Below are positions 1 to 8,318 of a stretch of 24,462 nucleotides of DNA, in pieces. The notes beneath the pieces are model-generated. The model ran no database searches and was not told the DNA's origin. It worked only from the letters and a program-made list of their open reading frames with translations. Both the position numbers and the translations under genes were made by a program. The stretch's first letter is position 1, and the number at the start of each line of letters is the position of its first letter. Source of the stretch: JARRNJ01 sp037385045 (GTDB taxonomy: Bacteria; Pseudomonadota; Gammaproteobacteria; JASBUN01); assembly GCA_037385045.1 (NCBI GenBank), contig JARRNJ010000082.1, positions 1 through 24,462 of the forward strand. The letters run 5' to 3'.

Positions 1-776
1 ATGAACTGAGCGACGTGCCCGACGGCGCAACGGTGATCTTCAGCGCCCACGGCGTGTCCCAGCAGGTGCGCCGGGAGGCAAAGCGCCGCGGCCTCAAGGT
101 GTTCGATGCCACCTGTCCGTTGGTGACCAAGGTCCACCTGGAAGTAGCGCGGCATGCGCGCGCCGGCGAAGAGGTGGTGCTCATCGGCCACGCCGGGCAC
201 CCGGAAGTGGAGGGCACCATGGGCCAATACCTGTCGGCCGAAGGGCGGGGCGGCATCTATCTGGTGGAAAAGCCGGACGACGTCGCGCGGCTGCAGGTGA
301 AGGATCCCGCCAGGCTGGCCTACGTCACCCAGACCACCCTGTCGGTGGACGACACCGCCCGCGTGATCGACGCCCTGCGCACCCGCTACCCGGAGATTGC
401 CGGCCCGCGCAAGGATGATATCTGCTATGCGACCCAGAACCGGCAGGACGCCGTCAAGGCGCTGGCCCAACGCTGCGACGTCATGCTGGTCGTGGGTTCG
501 GCCACCAGCTCCAATTCCAATCGCCTGCGCGAACTGGCCCAACAGCAGGGCGTGCCGGCCTACCTGATCGATGGCGCGGCCCACATCGACCACGACTGGC
601 TGCGCGAGGCGCAAGTGGTCGGTGTGACCGCCGGCGCGTCCGCGCCCGAGGTACTGGTCCAGGACGTGGTGGCGGAGTTGCTCAAACTCGGCGCCGAGGC
701 GGTGGAGGAAAGCGCGGGGTGCAGCGAAAACGTGACCTTCTCCCTGCCGCGGGAGCTGCAGCCCGAAGCCGTCTGA
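1..776 (+). CDS. ispH: 4-hydroxy-3-methylbut-2-enyl diphosphate reductase, 3' part
   Basis: This is the last enzyme of the MEP isoprenoid pathway. It reduces HMBPP to IPP and DMAPP in the cytoplasm using a [4Fe-4S] cluster. The open frame runs in from the window edge (ELSDVPDG precedes the first possible start, GTG at 15), so the gene is cut by the window and not truncated in the genome. About 60 N-terminal residues, including the first cluster cysteine, lie outside. Visible family marks are FSAHGVS, the second cluster cysteine in DATCPLVTKVH, the substrate-binding GHAGHPEVEGT, the third cysteine in DDICYATQNRQ, and SSNSNRL. The 3' end converges with the pilus operon, the ispH/pilE neighbourhood known from Pseudomonas. 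Identification is secure. Confidence 0.97.
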   Translation, partial: ELSDVPDGATVIFSAHGVSQQVRREAKRRGLKVFDATCPLVTKVHLEVARHARAGEEVVLIGHAGHPEVEGTMGQYLSAEGRGGIYLVEKPDDVARLQVKDPARLAYVTQTTLSVDDTARVIDALRTRYPEIAGPRKDDICYATQNRQDAVKALAQRCDVMLVVGSATSSNSNRLRELAQQQGVPAYLIDGAAHIDHDWLREAQVVGVTAGASAPEVLVQDVVAELLKLGAEAVEESAGCSENVTFSLPRELQPEAV

Positions 777-807
777 GGGGCCGGTACGGGTTTCATCAGC
801 CGTTGGT

Positions 808-839
808 GTTGCGTCCGACCCTGCGGGCCTTGACGCAAC
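808..839. repeat. 8-bp inverted repeat with 16-nt loop, REP-like
   Basis: GTTGCGTC at 808-815 is perfectly complementary to GACGCAAC at 832-839. It sits 32 bp after the ispH stop in a convergent gap. No T-run follows, so it is not a classical intrinsic terminator. The GACGCAACCTACGG context resembles extragenic palindromes common in gammaproteobacteria; that resemblance is from memory. Confidence 0.5.
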
Positions 840-927
840 CTACGGGGCTTTCCGATAGGTCTACACATGTAGAATGCGTCAAGCGCCCCCGGCGCGGACG
901 CATCGCAGCGTTTTCCTGTAAAGCAAA

Positions 928-1006
928 GGTAGGACGGACGAGGCAACGCGGAATCCGGGTACGAGTATTACGATTTCGGATTGCGCTTCACTCCCCCCGG
1001 CTTACC
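928..1006. repeat. Imperfect inverted pair, REP/BIME-like
   Basis: The left arm 928-957 (GGTAGGACGGACGAGG through GGAATCCG) and the right arm 977-1006 (CGGATTGCGCTTCACTC through GGCTTACC) are imperfect reverse complements around a 19-nt spacer. It lies between the convergent 3' ends of ispH and pilE, the usual site for REP-type extragenic palindromes. Whether other copies exist in the genome cannot be seen here. Confidence 0.45.
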
Positions 1007-1045
1007 GATCGTGCCGCAACGCCCGGCCGGGACGCATCTTCGCGT

Positions 1046-1516
1046 CTACTTCCAGCAATAATCGGTGGTCACGCCGGCCGCGGCACCGCTAATGTTCTTT
1101 TGGCCGGCTTGGTCCAAAGTCAAGGTGCCACACTTGTCGCCTGCCTGCGGTCCGATCGGCGCCGCGTGCAAGGTATACGTTGTCTGGGTGACTGCGTTGA
1201 TCGTCAGGTTATAAGTCTTGGTGCCCGAGTCGAGGGGGCACTGAGTGGCATAGATCGTTGGCGAGCCGGTATCGCCAGCGCCCGTTCCGCAGCCGGTATT
1301 TGTGGTGCCCGCGTCGCAATAGGTGCCGGTGGCGGTGAACTGCCGTTCCATAGCGTTGGCAAGGCCCATGAGCGCCCCCTCGCAATCGGCCCGGCGGCTG
1401 GCACGCACATGCTCCGTGTAGGACGGATAGGCGATGGCCGCCAGGATGGCGATGATCGCCACCACGATCATCAGCTCGATCAACGTAAAACCCGCTGTCC
1501 TGTGTAATGACTTCAT
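1046..1516 (-). CDS. pilE: Type IV minor pilin PilE
   Basis: This is a 156-aa type IV pilin-like protein, the last gene of the minor-pilin operon. The chosen start gives MKSLHRTAGFTLIELMIVV: a short basic leader, the prepilin peptidase site G|FTLIE and Glu at +5. A longer open frame to 1603 adds 29 residues of non-pilin sequence and was rejected. A hydrophobic helix of about 25 residues (IVVAIIAILAAIAYPSY) follows. The C-terminal part has several cysteines, including YCDAG, TGCG, ATQCP, DKCGTLTL and the terminal DYCWK, suitable for a D-region disulfide. The pattern CGTLTLDQAGQK is typical of PilE/ComP-like pilins. In P. aeruginosa PilE joins FimU, PilV, PilW and PilX in the complex that primes pilus assembly. 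GGGGAAG lies about 10 nt before the start. Confidence 0.9.
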   Translation of the reverse strand: MKSLHRTAGFTLIELMIVVAIIAILAAIAYPSYTEHVRASRRADCEGALMGLANAMERQFTATGTYCDAGTTNTGCGTGAGDTGSPTIYATQCPLDSGTKTYNLTINAVTQTTYTLHAAPIGPQAGDKCGTLTLDQAGQKNISGAAAGVTTDYCWK

Positions 1517-1637
1517 GATCCTGTCTTCCCCATTGTATGCATCATGATGCACGCGACATGCCGTTTCGTCTCGTAGGTGGTTCCGGTCCAGCGCCAGCTT
1601 CACCGTACTCGCAGCCTCTGGGGGGCGGGAGGCGCGT

Positions 1638-1955
1638 TCATGACGGCGGCCGAATCCAGATTTCCGTTACCGTGCCGCTTTCCTGTTTGCGCCCGGTTGG
1701 CCCCCAGGCGACGAACTGGCCCGGCCGGAGCATGGCGAACGAACCCGATTTGCCCACGCCATGTACGGTCACGCCTAAACTGAGATACACGTGGGTGTTG
1801 TTCACCACGATCGAATGAGTGCCGGGATCCACTTGCGTGATGACACCCGCATGCGCGAACCCCGGTCGAACTGGTGCCGAACCGTCTTGGGCGTAAGCGA
1901 CCGGTTGCATCGCCCAAAGGACCGCCAGCAATGCACTGGTGAGCCATATTCTCAT
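1638..1955 (-). CDS. pilY2: Small secreted protein in the PilY2 position
   Basis: This is a 105-aa exported protein between pilY1 and pilE, exactly where Pseudomonas has pilY2. Residues 1-22 form a signal peptide with a likely cleavage AYA|QDG. The rest is a small beta-rich domain (GVITQVDPGTHSIVVNNTHVYL, then GQFVAWGPTG) with no cysteine or helix-rich part. AGGAG lies 6 nt before the ATG, so the start is well supported; pilY1 ends 39 nt upstream. In P. aeruginosa PilY2 is a small protein needed for pilus biogenesis, with no known enzymatic role. The call rests mainly on position, size and export signal, with only moderate sequence resemblance. Confidence 0.7.
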   Translation of the reverse strand: MRIWLTSALLAVLWAMQPVAYAQDGSAPVRPGFAHAGVITQVDPGTHSIVVNNTHVYLSLGVTVHGVGKSGSFAMLRPGQFVAWGPTGRKQESGTVTEIWIRPPS

Positions 1956-1994
1956 GGTGCTGCTCCTGGTTCGTTCATTTGCCTTGCCGTCGTG

Positions 1995-4900
1995 TCAACG
2001 TCCGAGCTCGCGCCACGACAACCGGCCGGTGTTCAACCCGGTCAGGTGTGGCACGCGCGTCTTGGTCGGCTTTTGTGACCCGGTGCTGCTTTCGTACTTG
2101 AAGTCCGACAGGAACCGCGGTGAGTTGACCAGGGTGCCTTTCTTGACTCCGCCTGGCGCCACGTTCGACAGCGATCCGCCGCCCCCGGTATTCGATACCA
2201 GGTCGTTGGCGTCAAGGACGCCATCATTGTTGTAATCGAACGCGGGCGCGGCCGGCCGACCGCCGGTGGCGTAATTCAAAGCCATGGACCAACTGCTTCC
2301 ACCGTACGAACACTGGTCGCTGGAAGGTATCCAGGTGTTGAAATACAGGTAGTCACCGCGCAAAACCGGATCGGTCACCAGCCGTTCGCCGCTATCGGTC
2401 AGGTTCAGGTACCAGCCGAACTGTTGGGCGTTGCCGGCTGCCGTATAGGCCACGGAGTTATTGGTCGGAACGCGCACGTTGGCCGGAAAACCGGATTCAA
2501 ACGTCTGTTGTTGCAGCTTGGCCTGGGTCAGACTGGAGGTGCCGGCATCCCAGACGCCGTACATGGTCTGCAGATCCGTCGTCGTCTTGTCCGCCGTCAC
2601 CAGATACTGGCCGGTGCCGAACAATACCAGCAGATTCGGGGAATTCGCATTGGTGGTCGCGATCCCCGGATTGGCCGCCACCTCCGGCTTGATCGTGATC
2701 GGTTGGTTGGCGGCGGTGGTGAACAATGGCTCCGGCGTGGTGTTGTTGCCGTAGGCGACACCCCACTGGGAGTCGTTGCTCTTCGACACATCGAATGCCC
2801 ACATGTGCCCCTGCAAATCGCCGGCGTAGACGCGGTCGGCGACGCCGTCCCCATTGACGTCCACCACCGCCGGTGCCGAGAGTCCGTTGCGGTTGGTGGT
2901 GCTGCCGGCTTTGGTGTCGAGCTTCAGGTAATCGGTCCCCAAAGTCCACGTGCCATTCAGGCCGCCATCGAGGAAAACGATGAATAATTGCGCATGGCCG
3001 CTGCCGGTGTCGTTGTAGCCGTTGCCAAAGATGGCGGCCCACCGGCCGTTGTTCATCAGCGCGATGGTAGGCTGGCTGTACGTATAGCCCAGGTCTGCAT
3101 CGGTGGCGTTGGTGAATTCCCATAACACCAGATTGGCCGCATTGGATTCGGAGAAGCTCGACGGATCGGTGACGTCGAGGGCGAACAAGCCGCGGCCGCC
3201 GCCGCGCTCGGCGCCGACCAGGATCGTGTGCCATGCCGCAGTCCCGGTCGGCGTGGTCTTGACGTAGGCCGGAGTCACCGTGGACGTCAGATCCACGTAA
3301 TAGCGATGGGTATAATTGGGGTCGGTCAGGTAGTGCAGGCCCGCATCGGCGGTAGTCGAAAACAGGTTGCTTGGCAGGTACGCCAGCACCTCGGCGCCGG
3401 TGTCTTCACGGAAGCCGTGCAGCATACCGTCATTGGTGCCCACGTAGATCACCCCCTGGCGGCCGAGATGCGCCTGACGGAAATCGGAGAACCGCTGGCC
3501 GGTGGTGGTGGGAAACGGCGCGGTGTCAGGCCAGGCCACGGAGGGCGTGCCGACGAATTGCGGCCCCGAATGGACGATGTCGCCCAGCAGGCTCTGGCGC
3601 TTGCGGAAACCGTAGCCGTTGGGGCTTTCGTTGCTGCGGTCGCCGCGGATGAAGTTCAAGCGTGCCTGACCTTCTGCCACGGCGTCGGTGCCGCCGCCGG
3701 AATTGGTGCGCAGGTCGTTCTGCTCCGCCGTGGTGAGGTCGCCCCATTGAAACGCGGCGCCGTCCGTGCCGTTGTAGGTCAACATCACCCTCGGTGAGGT
3801 GGCGAGGTTGCGGTTGTCCAGCACGTCCGCCGCCTGCCAATTCGGTGTGGTGCCCACGTCGCCCGTGACCGGGTCGAGGGGGTAGGACACCAGATCACCA
3901 GTCCAGCCGGTGGAATTGAACAACGCTACGTAGACGGCACTGTTGGTGCCCAGAGTAGAGGTGTTGAACGTCACCGCCGCGGCCGACCCGGTGCGGCCGG
4001 CGATATTGCCAAGCAGGCCCGCCAAGCCGGAGGACAGGCTGGTGGGATTGTTGGCCTGCAGATACTGGCCGTGGCCGTTGACCGCGGCGTGCCACAAATC
4101 GTCTATTGTCGTTGGCTGATCATGGACGGCATGCGGCCAGTTGGTGGTGCCGGCCTGGAGCCCTGCCCAGTCACCCGGATAATTCAGTTGGCCGTTGGCG
4201 CCCAAGCCGATGGTATAGGTGGTCATGTGCTGCCAGGACGCCGGATCCGCAGTGCTGGTCGGCACGTTGTTGGCGCTCAGCGTACCGGAAGTTATTAGAT
4301 CGGTGATCCAATATTTCATCGCCACGTCGGCGAGTGAGTTGCCGCTGGATGTTGGCCCCTCGTAGAAGGGCGCCGGCCATTGGCTGCCGCTGGTCAGGCC
4401 GGCAACGGTCTCCGGCAAGGTCCCGATGGTATTGTCCTGATCGCCTACGTTGAAACCGCTGTTGCTGGACCAGTAACCGTCAGTGGATACGATGGTGAAA
4501 TTCTGCTGACAGGAAGCCTGGATCGGGCTGGAATGAGTTCCGTAGCCGGATTCGTAATATTGGCCGTCACGCACCAACGCCTCGCGCAACGGTGTGCCGC
4601 CATCCGGGTCGATGCTGTAGAGCTTGCTGTACCAGGCGGTGCGCTGGGTCGAATCGAAATCCTGGGTGTCGATGAAATTCGAACTGGCGCTGTTGAGGGT
4701 GGAGAAGCCCACCCGGTACTGGTCGTTGAGCGATCCGAAAGCCTGGCCCACTGCCGTTTTCATCAGCAGAATGCGGGTGCGGTAGTAGCTGAACCAGTTG
4801 GCGAAGTTCTGCCGCTCGTCGGTGCCGCCGGGGCCGGAAGTGGCGCTGACTACGACCTTGGTATAGTCGGAATTGGGGTAGCACGTGTCGGGGTCCGGAG

Positions 4901-5447
4901 TGGCCGGGCTGGTCCCGGTGTACTTGTAGTAGTAGGCGGCCTGTTGGTCGTTCTGCCACGAGTAGTAATACTCGTATCCGGCGCCGTTATACCATCCATT
5001 GGCGGCCTTGGGAGTGAAGTAGTCGGGTTTGAACTGCGAACGCAGGTCGACCGTACCTTCGGTGCTGTCGTAGCCGTCGTATGGCGCCGCGTTGAAGCTG
5101 GCGTCGGGATATTGGCTGCCGTCGGCCTTCACCGGCGGGTTGTACGTCACGTTGGGGTCGTAATAGACTTTGTTGTAAACGCCGTTCTTGTAACAAGAGT
5201 TGCCGTAACGTGTATTGTACCAATAAGAATATGGGTCATTCCCCACCGAGTCCGGCATGAACGTCCAGGTCATACTGCCCGAGTTGTCCAGTGTGAACAT
5301 GATGTTCGGCTTCACCGAGTTGGCGAGGAACAGCGGGCTGTTGGTCAGGGTGCCCGGGGCGCCGAGGCTGGCAAATGGGATCAGCGCCAGTACCGCTAGC
5401 AGCAGGTGAAGGAGCTTGTTCCGCAACGTGCGTTTCGTGCTGTTCAT
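1995..5447 (-). CDS. pilY1: Type IV pilus tip adhesin / biogenesis factor PilY1
   Basis: This is an 1150-aa secreted protein. A signal peptide covers about residues 1-30 (LASLGA|PGT region). A von Willebrand A-like N-terminal part begins with the MIDAS-type motif FTLDNSGSM (D54-S58). The C-terminal half is the PilC/PilY1 beta-propeller, with GVIYVGTNDGMLHGF, AERGGGRGLFALDVTDP and IFGNGYNDTGS. A Ca-binding loop, DVNGDGVADRVYAGD, lies near residue 860, matching the loop that controls retraction in P. aeruginosa PilY1. A second EF-hand-like loop, DYNNDGVLDANDL, lies near residue 1070. The protein ends in GRLSWRELGR. AGGA lies 7 nt before the ATG. In relatives PilY1 sits at the pilus tip with the minor pilins, promotes pilus extension and acts in adhesion and surface sensing. 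The frame is intact. Confidence 0.96.
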   Translation of the reverse strand: MNSTKRTLRNKLLHLLLAVLALIPFASLGAPGTLTNSPLFLANSVKPNIMFTLDNSGSMTWTFMPDSVGNDPYSYWYNTRYGNSCYKNGVYNKVYYDPNVTYNPPVKADGSQYPDASFNAAPYDGYDSTEGTVDLRSQFKPDYFTPKAANGWYNGAGYEYYYSWQNDQQAAYYYKYTGTSPATPDPDTCYPNSDYTKVVVSATSGPGGTDERQNFANWFSYYRTRILLMKTAVGQAFGSLNDQYRVGFSTLNSASSNFIDTQDFDSTQRTAWYSKLYSIDPDGGTPLREALVRDGQYYESGYGTHSSPIQASCQQNFTIVSTDGYWSSNSGFNVGDQDNTIGTLPETVAGLTSGSQWPAPFYEGPTSSGNSLADVAMKYWITDLITSGTLSANNVPTSTADPASWQHMTTYTIGLGANGQLNYPGDWAGLQAGTTNWPHAVHDQPTTIDDLWHAAVNGHGQYLQANNPTSLSSGLAGLLGNIAGRTGSAAAVTFNTSTLGTNSAVYVALFNSTGWTGDLVSYPLDPVTGDVGTTPNWQAADVLDNRNLATSPRVMLTYNGTDGAAFQWGDLTTAEQNDLRTNSGGGTDAVAEGQARLNFIRGDRSNESPNGYGFRKRQSLLGDIVHSGPQFVGTPSVAWPDTAPFPTTTGQRFSDFRQAHLGRQGVIYVGTNDGMLHGFREDTGAEVLAYLPSNLFSTTADAGLHYLTDPNYTHRYYVDLTSTVTPAYVKTTPTGTAAWHTILVGAERGGGRGLFALDVTDPSSFSESNAANLVLWEFTNATDADLGYTYSQPTIALMNNGRWAAIFGNGYNDTGSGHAQLFIVFLDGGLNGTWTLGTDYLKLDTKAGSTTNRNGLSAPAVVDVNGDGVADRVYAGDLQGHMWAFDVSKSNDSQWGVAYGNNTTPEPLFTTAANQPITIKPEVAANPGIATTNANSPNLLVLFGTGQYLVTADKTTTDLQTMYGVWDAGTSSLTQAKLQQQTFESGFPANVRVPTNNSVAYTAAGNAQQFGWYLNLTDSGERLVTDPVLRGDYLYFNTWIPSSDQCSYGGSSWSMALNYATGGRPAAPAFDYNNDGVLDANDLVSNTGGGGSLSNVAPGGVKKGTLVNSPRFLSDFKYESSTGSQKPTKTRVPHLTGLNTGRLSWRELGR

Positions 5448-5544
5448 GGCGATTCCTGCCTTGGCTGTCTCGTTCGGTTCCGTATTTCGGTTGCTGTAGC
5501 CGAACTTCTGGCGCCGATTCGTGTCGGCCGCTCAATAAAGGGAG

Positions 5545-6090
5545 CTAGAAAATCTTCCCGTAGCGCGATTGCAGCACCACCTGGGAGTTGGTGGTCGAAC
5601 CCCAGCCCTTGGCGGTGATGCGGAAAATGGTCACGGTGCCGCCGACGTTGGGCGGCAGCACCTTCGAGGTCCGTGGCGCCGAGACCACGGCCAGAATCTT
5701 GATGTAGTACTTCGGTTGCTGGGCGACGCCCTGGATGACACTGCTGCTGTAGGTGCGCGCGCCGGTCCATACCGCGCTGCTGGTCCAGTCCGGGGCCAGG
5801 TCCGCTTCACTGTACAGGCCGCCGGCGCCGCTGAAGCCGGTGGTGGTGGTGAGGTTTTCGATGTACGCCTCACCCTCGCGCAGCGCGGCCTCCGCCGACT
5901 GGAACGCCAGGTCCCGGTTGCGGGCGTTGCCGGCCATCTTCTCTTCCATGGTGGTGGTCTGCATGGCGGTAATGCCGAGGATGGTCAGCACCAGCAGGAT
6001 GATGAGGCTGATCACCAGCACCGCACCCTGCTGGCGCCGTGCCACGGGTTCTCGGTTCATGTTCATGGCGGTATTCCGGCTCTGTCCCAT
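5545..6090 (-). CDS. pilX: Minor pilin-like assembly protein PilX
   Basis: The protein is 181 aa with the PilX-type N-terminus: a basic leader ending RRQQG, then AVLVISLIILLVLTILGIT, then TTTMEEKMAGNARNRDLAFQ and SAEAALREGE. Unlike the other minor pilins it lacks FTLIE, as is usual for PilX. The start at 6090 lies 4 nt after the pilW stop. An in-frame ATG at 6066 (MNMNREPVARR) is an alternative and gives a leader of more usual length. The globular part (about 60-181) has no recognisable catalytic motif. In relatives PilX is part of the minor-pilin priming complex that PilY1 joins. A 97-nt gap separates it from pilY1. Confidence 0.9.
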   Translation of the reverse strand: MGQSRNTAMNMNREPVARRQQGAVLVISLIILLVLTILGITAMQTTTMEEKMAGNARNRDLAFQSAEAALREGEAYIENLTTTTGFSGAGGLYSEADLAPDWTSSAVWTGARTYSSSVIQGVAQQPKYYIKILAVVSAPRTSKVLPPNVGGTVTIFRITAKGWGSTTNSQVVLQSRYGKIF

Positions 6091-6094
6091 GGCG

Positions 6095-7162
6095 CTATTT
6101 CACCCGGTTGCGCAGCGTGATGGTGGTGTTGAACGCATGCCGCAGCCGGTAGTCCGCGGCGGTAGTGGTCGCAGCGTTCATCGTGGGAAAGTGGTATGTC
6201 TGCTTGTTGATGGTGATGTGGTCGTCGTTGGAGCGGGCCAGCAGCGAGATCCGCACGCTCACCACCTTGCTCATGTCGGTAACGTTGTCGGCCGTCACGT
6301 AGCGGTTGGCGGTGCCGTCATTGTCCGTGTCCTCGCCGTAGAGGATCTGCATGTCCTGGATGCCTTCCACCAGCTCCTGCGACTTCAGGGTCGGTACGCC
6401 GCCGGTCGTGGTCAGCCAGCTGCGGTACAGCGCCGGTACGCCATTGTTGTCCTTTATGTAAAAAGCCTCAGTGACGAACACCGCCAGCTCGGCGTCCTCG
6501 CCGTAGCTGTTGTTGAAATGGGATTGATCATTGCCCGGCACGAGCGCAGCGTTGGAATGCACGACGTCGACCTTGCCGCCCGCGGGCTGCAGATTGGTGA
6601 TCTGGAACAGGGTGCCTTTCTGGCAGTCGGTGACCATGGCGATGTCGCCGTCGCTGAACAGACCTGCCACCGCCGGATCGATGAACAGCTGGGCCGAATC
6701 GGAAAACGGCGCCACCAGGTCGACGCCATTGGACGCCATGTAACGGATGGTGATGACGTCTGTGCCCGACTTGACGTTTCCGCTGAGCGCGGCGGGCAGA
6801 GTCGGCGACCAGGTATTCGCACCCGTCGCCTCGTTGCCGGTGACGAGATTGCTGATGTCCCAGTCATAGTTGGCTGCGTTGTTGAGCCGGACCTCGATCG
6901 CTGAGACCGCGTCCTGTGGCAGGCAGCCGGTGTAGCCCGCCTTGCGGATGTCCGTGGCCAGGAACCCCATGGCAAAGCGGCCGTTCTCCTGCACCCGGGA
7001 AAGGGCGTCCTCGGTGCGGTAGGCCTGCTTGCTGGCCAGGAAGATCTGGATGGTGCCGGCCATCAGCAGCAGCGACAGGGTGATCGCCACCAGGATTTCC
7101 ACCAGGGTGAGGCCGCGCTGGGCGCGCGGGGACCGCAGCGATTGGATCATGGTCCTGTTCAT
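6095..7162 (-). CDS. pilW: Minor pilin PilW
   Basis: The protein is 355 aa from the chosen start MNRTMIQSLRSPRAQRG, followed by the class III signal G|LTLVEILVAITLSLLL with Glu at +5. The family marks IFLASKQAYRTEDALSRVQENGRFA and FLATDIRKAGYTGC follow, typical of PilW. The ATG at 7162 shares ATGA with the pilV stop, which fixes the start and indicates translational coupling; no good Shine-Dalgarno site is needed or seen. The 20 residues further upstream in frame lie inside pilV and were rejected. PilW is a large minor pilin of the pilus-tip priming complex. Confidence 0.93.
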   Translation of the reverse strand: MNRTMIQSLRSPRAQRGLTLVEILVAITLSLLLMAGTIQIFLASKQAYRTEDALSRVQENGRFAMGFLATDIRKAGYTGCLPQDAVSAIEVRLNNAANYDWDISNLVTGNEATGANTWSPTLPAALSGNVKSGTDVITIRYMASNGVDLVAPFSDSAQLFIDPAVAGLFSDGDIAMVTDCQKGTLFQITNLQPAGGKVDVVHSNAALVPGNDQSHFNNSYGEDAELAVFVTEAFYIKDNNGVPALYRSWLTTTGGVPTLKSQELVEGIQDMQILYGEDTDNDGTANRYVTADNVTDMSKVVSVRISLLARSNDDHITINKQTYHFPTMNAATTTAADYRLRHAFNTTITLRNRVK

Positions 7163-7686
7163 GGCCGGAACGCCGTTGCGAAGAGTTGCGGAGGCGCGGC
7201 GGGGTCGCGGCTGTCGGTCCACCAGATCTTGATGGCATAGACGTCGCCACCGCCGCTGCAGGCAGGTGCAGCAGGCGTGCCGTCATCGGGTGTGCTGTCC
7301 AGGCACACCACCCCTTTGCCGTTGGGGAGTTCGCGCGCCAGGGTCGTTTCCCATTCGTAAAGGTCGTTCTGGGCCATGTTGGCCGGCGAACAGCCGCTGC
7401 TGTTGCAGGCCGACACCGCCGCCGGCACGCTGTAGGCGGCCATCTGGTAGCCCGCGCCCCCGGTGACCTCGGCCTGGTTGGCCCGCATTCGGTCTGCGAT
7501 GCCGTAGGCCAGCAGAGTCGCCTGGCTGCGCAGGTAGGCGCTGTGGTTGTTGTGCAGCGAGGCCGCCTGCAGGCCGGCGAGCCCCAGCAGGCCGATGGAC
7601 AGCACCAGCACGGCGATCAACACCTCGATCATGGTGAAGCCGCTTTGCGCAGCTGGGGGAAACGCTTGTTTGTGCATCATGCCCAT
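7159..7686 (-). CDS. pilV: Minor pilin PilV
   Basis: The protein is about 175 aa. A short leader (MGMMHKQAFPPAAQSG) is followed by G|FTMIEVLIAVLVLSIGLLGLAG, with Glu at +5, and by LQAASLHNNHSAYLRSQATLLAYGIADRMRAN, the classical PilV block. Starts at 7686, 7680 or 7677 are all possible, and none has a strong ribosome site. The first was chosen because it directly follows the fimU stop (22 nt). The much longer open frame into fimU has no pilin character upstream. Its 3' end overlaps pilW by 4 nt. It is a minor pilin working with FimU, PilW, PilX and PilE. Confidence 0.9.
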   Translation of the reverse strand: MGMMHKQAFPPAAQSGFTMIEVLIAVLVLSIGLLGLAGLQAASLHNNHSAYLRSQATLLAYGIADRMRANQAEVTGGAGYQMAAYSVPAAVSACNSSGCSPANMAQNDLYEWETTLARELPNGKGVVCLDSTPDDGTPAAPACSGGGDVYAIKIWWTDSRDPAAPPQLFATAFRP

Positions 7687-7708
7687 GGGTTTGCCTGTTG
7701 CAGAATGA

Positions 7709-8170
7709 TCAGGGACAGCCAACGCTGCTGGTGCCCACCCGGCCCGAGAAGTCGATGGAGATTTCCTGGCCGGTTTCGCCGGTGCGGCCGTCGCAGACAT
7801 CCAATTTGTCCTGGGCACTGGAGGAGCCGTCGGGGCTGAAGGTGAATATGGTCACCCCGCCGGCGGCGGTGGCGGTGACCGTGTCCTTGAGAGCGTCGGC
7901 GACCTTGAGGGTGGTGCCGCCGACCCCGAGCTTCACTGTCCAGCCGTTGGTCCAGCCGCCGGCGTTGGCGACGATGCTGACCGTGGTGCCGCGTTTGATC
8001 GCCTCGCTCCGCGCCAGGCTGGCGTCGGCCACGAAGGCGTTGGCGGCGGTGACCAGGCGGTTGTTGAGCACCATGGTGCGGAAGCTGGGAATCGCCAGCG
8101 TGAGCAGGATCGCGGCCAGAGCCACGGTCACCATGAGCTCAATCAATGTGAAGCCGAAGTGGTTTTTCAT
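7709..8170 (-). CDS. fimU: Minor pilin FimU/GspH-type pseudopilin
   Basis: The protein is 153 aa with a very short leader (MKNHFG) and the class III site G|FTLIELMVTVALAAILLTLAIPSF, then NRLVTAANAFVADASLARSEAIKRG, the GspH/FimT/FimU signature. The C-terminal part is beta-rich and ends in VGCP, with a second cysteine at DVCDG. The 65 residues upstream in frame would extend back past the divergent thiO start and were rejected. It is the first gene of the pilus operon, as in Pseudomonas, where FimU caps the growing pilus together with PilV, PilW, PilX and PilE. FimT is a close relative and cannot be fully excluded. Confidence 0.87.
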   Translation of the reverse strand: MKNHFGFTLIELMVTVALAAILLTLAIPSFRTMVLNNRLVTAANAFVADASLARSEAIKRGTTVSIVANAGGWTNGWTVKLGVGGTTLKVADALKDTVTATAAGGVTIFTFSPDGSSSAQDKLDVCDGRTGETGQEISIDFSGRVGTSSVGCP

Positions 8171-8261
8171 GAGTCTGTATATACACAACGCCGGCGGTCC
8201 AGTCAGCAAAGGGCCGATGAAGCGTCGGGTTTTCCGGACGAGCGGACCAATCGGGGCATCT

Positions 8262-8270
8262 GCTATCATC
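8262..8270 (+). promoter_or_regulatory. Possible extended -10 promoter for thiO
   Basis: TGCTATCAT is an extended -10 (TGn plus TATCAT, 5/6 to TATAAT) about 50 nt before the thiO ATG, in the divergent gap with fimU. No convincing -35 is seen, which is compatible with an extended -10 promoter. Confidence 0.4.
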
Positions 8271-8318
8271 GCCCCATGAAGATCTATCCCCATTGAATCG
8301 CAGTATCCCACGTCTGAC

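Noticed and set aside
1539..1550. Perfect palindrome GCATCATGATGC upstream of pilE as an operator
   Set aside because: It lies inside the pilus operon between pilY2 and pilE without promoter elements; too little support to call.
4380..5399. 339-aa open frame antisense to pilY1
   Set aside because: High-GC shadow of a certain gene; it is Val/Gly-rich with no ribosome site or recognisable domain.
5753..6904. 383-aa open frame antisense to pilX/pilW
   Set aside because: Shadow of pilin genes identified by class III signals; it has no coherent domain.
8277..8297. Six-codon ORF (MKIYPH) just before thiO
   Set aside because: Too short, no ribosome site, and no attenuator structure or regulatory codon run; likely chance.
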